A DNA stretch of 34,570 nucleotides, taken from Hyphomicrobiales bacterium (lineage in GTDB: Bacteria > Pseudomonadota > Alphaproteobacteria > Rhizobiales > Xanthobacteraceae). This document shows positions 33,093-34,570 of the stretch, piece by piece (within the stretch, counting starts at the first letter, position 1; the number at the start of each line of letters is the position of its first letter). The notes beneath the pieces were generated by a model that was not told the DNA's origin, ran no database searches, and saw nothing but the letters and a program-made list of their open reading frames with translations. The stretch lies in assembly GCA_003152455.1 (NCBI GenBank), contig PMAF01000020.1, positions 9,763-44,332 of the forward strand, written 5' to 3'. A program made the position numbers and the translations under genes.

Positions 33093-34508
33093 CTAATTTA
33101 GTGAGGAAGTGCGTACGTCGGCGATATGACCCATGATCGCTGCGAGCGCGGCCATTTGCGGATTCATCACGTGCGTCCGCGCTCCGACCCCTTGACGGCC
33201 TTCGAAATTTCTCGGAGAGTTGGACGCACAACGTTGCCCTGCCTTTACAATGTCGCCGTTCGAGCCGACGCACATCGAACAACCAGAATCTCGCCACTCA
33301 AATCCGGCGTTCAGAAATATTTGATCCAAGCCTTCCGCCTTGGCTTGTCGCTTTACCGACCTCGAGCCCGGAGAAACGATAGCCGGCACGATCGCTCGAC
33401 GATCCTTCAGTATCGCCGCGGCCGCGCGTAGGGCCTCGATGCGCGAATTGGTGCAGGATCCTATGAATACAATGTCAATTGGAATATCCGTCAGGGCTAC
33501 TCCTGGATCCAAATCCATATAAGCCAGCACCTTTATCATTCGGGCACGGCGTTCGATATTGTCAACATGCATAGGGTCCGGCACGCATCCACTGACCGGC
33601 ATTACATCGTCAAGAGACGTACCCCAAGTGACCATAGGAGCTACATTGCGGGCGGCAATATCGACTTCACGATCGAACACGACGCGATCGTCGGTCCGGA
33701 GGTCGCGCCAATGCTCAACTGCCCGCTCAAATAATTTGCCATGCGGCGCCAGCTGACAGTGCGTCAGATATTCGAACGTCGTGTCGTCGGGGGCAATGAT
33801 AGCGGAGTGTGCGCCCATTTCGACTGACATGTTACAGACCGTCATGCGCTCTGCCATGCTTAGGCTGGCGACGCCGGTTCCGACAAATTCAACCGCATAA
33901 GCATTCGCACCATTGGCACCGATAGTTGAGATGATGCTTAGGATTAGGTCCTTCGCAAACGTGCCCGCCGGCAAGGCACCATCCACACGCACGCGCATCG
34001 TCAAAGGAGCGCGTCGCCAAATGGTTTGCGTGGCAAAGACTTGCTTTAGCTCCGACTGACCGACGCCGAACGCGACGGCGCCAAAAGCACCGCTGGTGCA
34101 GGTATGAGAATCAGAACCTACGACGATAATGCCGGGCAGGATGAGGCCCATTTCTGGTGCCACCACATGCATGATTCCTTGCTGTGCATGATCGATGCCG
34201 AACAGACGGAGTTTCTGCTCCTTTGCGTTGGCGATAATTTGCTGAAGCATGTCACGGACTTCTGGATCCGGAATGGCGGCAATACCAGCGTCGCGATTAA
34301 GGGTCGGCGCATAATGATCGACAAAGGCCGTGACACTTTCTGGACGTCGAAGCGGCGAGCGCTGCAGACGCAAGCCTTCAAACGCTAGATTTGACTCTTC
34401 GTGGACCAAACAGCGATCGACATATATCAGCGTGTCGTCACCAAGCTGCGAGGGTGCAACTGCATGCCGATCCCAAATTTTATGGAACAAAGAGCGAGCC
34501 GCTGTCAT
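33093..34508 (-). CDS. LeuC-like (3-isopropylmalate dehydratase large subunit / aconitase family)
   Basis: A 471-residue aconitase-family large subunit carrying a 4Fe-4S cluster. VVGSDSHTCTSGAFGAVAFGVG near 128, the cluster cysteines in FIGSCTNSRI and in DSGCSMCVGSN, and RNFEGRQG near the C-terminus are all visible. The length is that of bacterial LeuC. It dehydrates and rehydrates 2- or 3-hydroxy acids such as isopropylmalate, citramalate or homocitrate. The start has GGAG seven bases upstream. It opens the long minus-strand block, and no leuA or leuB is near, so leucine synthesis is unlikely to be its job. Confidence 0.9.
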   Translation of the reverse strand: MTAARSLFHKIWDRHAVAPSQLGDDTLIYVDRCLVHEESNLAFEGLRLQRSPLRRPESVTAFVDHYAPTLNRDAGIAAIPDPEVRDMLQQIIANAKEQKLRLFGIDHAQQGIMHVVAPEMGLILPGIIVVGSDSHTCTSGAFGAVAFGVGQSELKQVFATQTIWRRAPLTMRVRVDGALPAGTFAKDLILSIISTIGANGANAYAVEFVGTGVASLSMAERMTVCNMSVEMGAHSAIIAPDDTTFEYLTHCQLAPHGKLFERAVEHWRDLRTDDRVVFDREVDIAARNVAPMVTWGTSLDDVMPVSGCVPDPMHVDNIERRARMIKVLAYMDLDPGVALTDIPIDIVFIGSCTNSRIEALRAAAAILKDRRAIVPAIVSPGSRSVKRQAKAEGLDQIFLNAGFEWRDSGCSMCVGSNGDIVKAGQRCASNSPRNFEGRQGVGARTHVMNPQMAALAAIMGHIADVRTSSLN

Positions 34509-34570
34509 TCATCACTCCGCGACTTGGAACGCTTAATTTAAGTCAAAAGGCTCACGAATCCCCTCATTTT

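Noticed and set aside
33070-33297. N-terminal extension of the enoyl-CoA hydratase into the leuC-like gene
   Set aside because: The extension is antisense-free shadow of the leuC-like C-terminus in another frame; ATG 33069 has a good AAGGGG and begins the crotonase fold.
33093-34508. Genuine leucine biosynthesis leuCD operon
   Set aside because: No leuA or leuB nearby, an ECH gene lies between the subunits, and the neighbours are catabolic; the aconitase family is kept but not the pathway.

Overview
The window looks like chromosomal DNA of an alphaproteobacterium, most likely in the Bradyrhizobium/Rhodopseudomonas/Xanthobacteraceae sphere. This is inferred from GC-rich coding DNA, dense ATGA-overlapping operons, many solute-binding-protein systems (Liv, SsuABC-like, orphan Bug/TTT proteins), and a FixK/FNR-type anaerobox promoter. 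No rRNA, tRNA, CRISPR array or intact insertion sequence was found. Almost everything is catabolic: import systems, each beside a few enzymes.

Layout. (A) 1-7319, + strand: the end of a probable branched-chain-type binding protein, LivH-LivM-LivG-LivF, an isocitrate-lyase/PEP-mutase family enzyme, a dihydropyrimidinase/hydantoinase-family amidohydrolase and an FAD-dependent oxidoreductase. (B) 7320-9070 is a scar: the remnant of a phage-type DNA methylase with an in-frame stop, an intact-looking P27-family terminase small subunit with no large subunit, a perfect FixK/FNR box driving a small four-cysteine protein, and the broken N-terminal third of a Bug-type binding protein. (C) 9134-12389, - strand: GntR/FCD regulator, Ldh2-type dehydrogenase, RidA-like protein and two small cupins. 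(D) 12554-15172, + strand and divergent from the regulator: an SsuABC/NMT1-type ABC importer, with phased direct repeats between the two that may be the operator. A single VOC protein follows on the - strand. (E) 16001-21250, + strand: amidase, class III CoA-transferase, NAD-dependent epimerase, an SDR broken by a one-base frameshift, and an alpha/beta hydrolase. (F) 34508-21268, - strand throughout: LeuC-like, enoyl-CoA hydratase, LeuD-like, TcuA-like flavoprotein, two Bug proteins, a cytosolic-looking NMT1-type protein, then a complete second LivKHMGF operon ending in an SDR.

How the genes may work together. Both Liv systems and the SsuABC system import small organic compounds, and the adjacent enzymes (cyclic amidohydrolase, amidase, CoA-transferase, hydratases, SDRs) suggest degradation of amides and carboxylic acids. 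The TcuA/LeuC/LeuD/Bug block would fit tricarballylate- or aconitate-like tricarboxylate use. Substrates cannot be read from sequence alone.

Unassigned stretches. I see nothing confident in 8294-8461, 9536-9793, 15173-15331, 15746-16000, 19436-19555, 27693-27932 and 28905-29067; all are under 300 bases.
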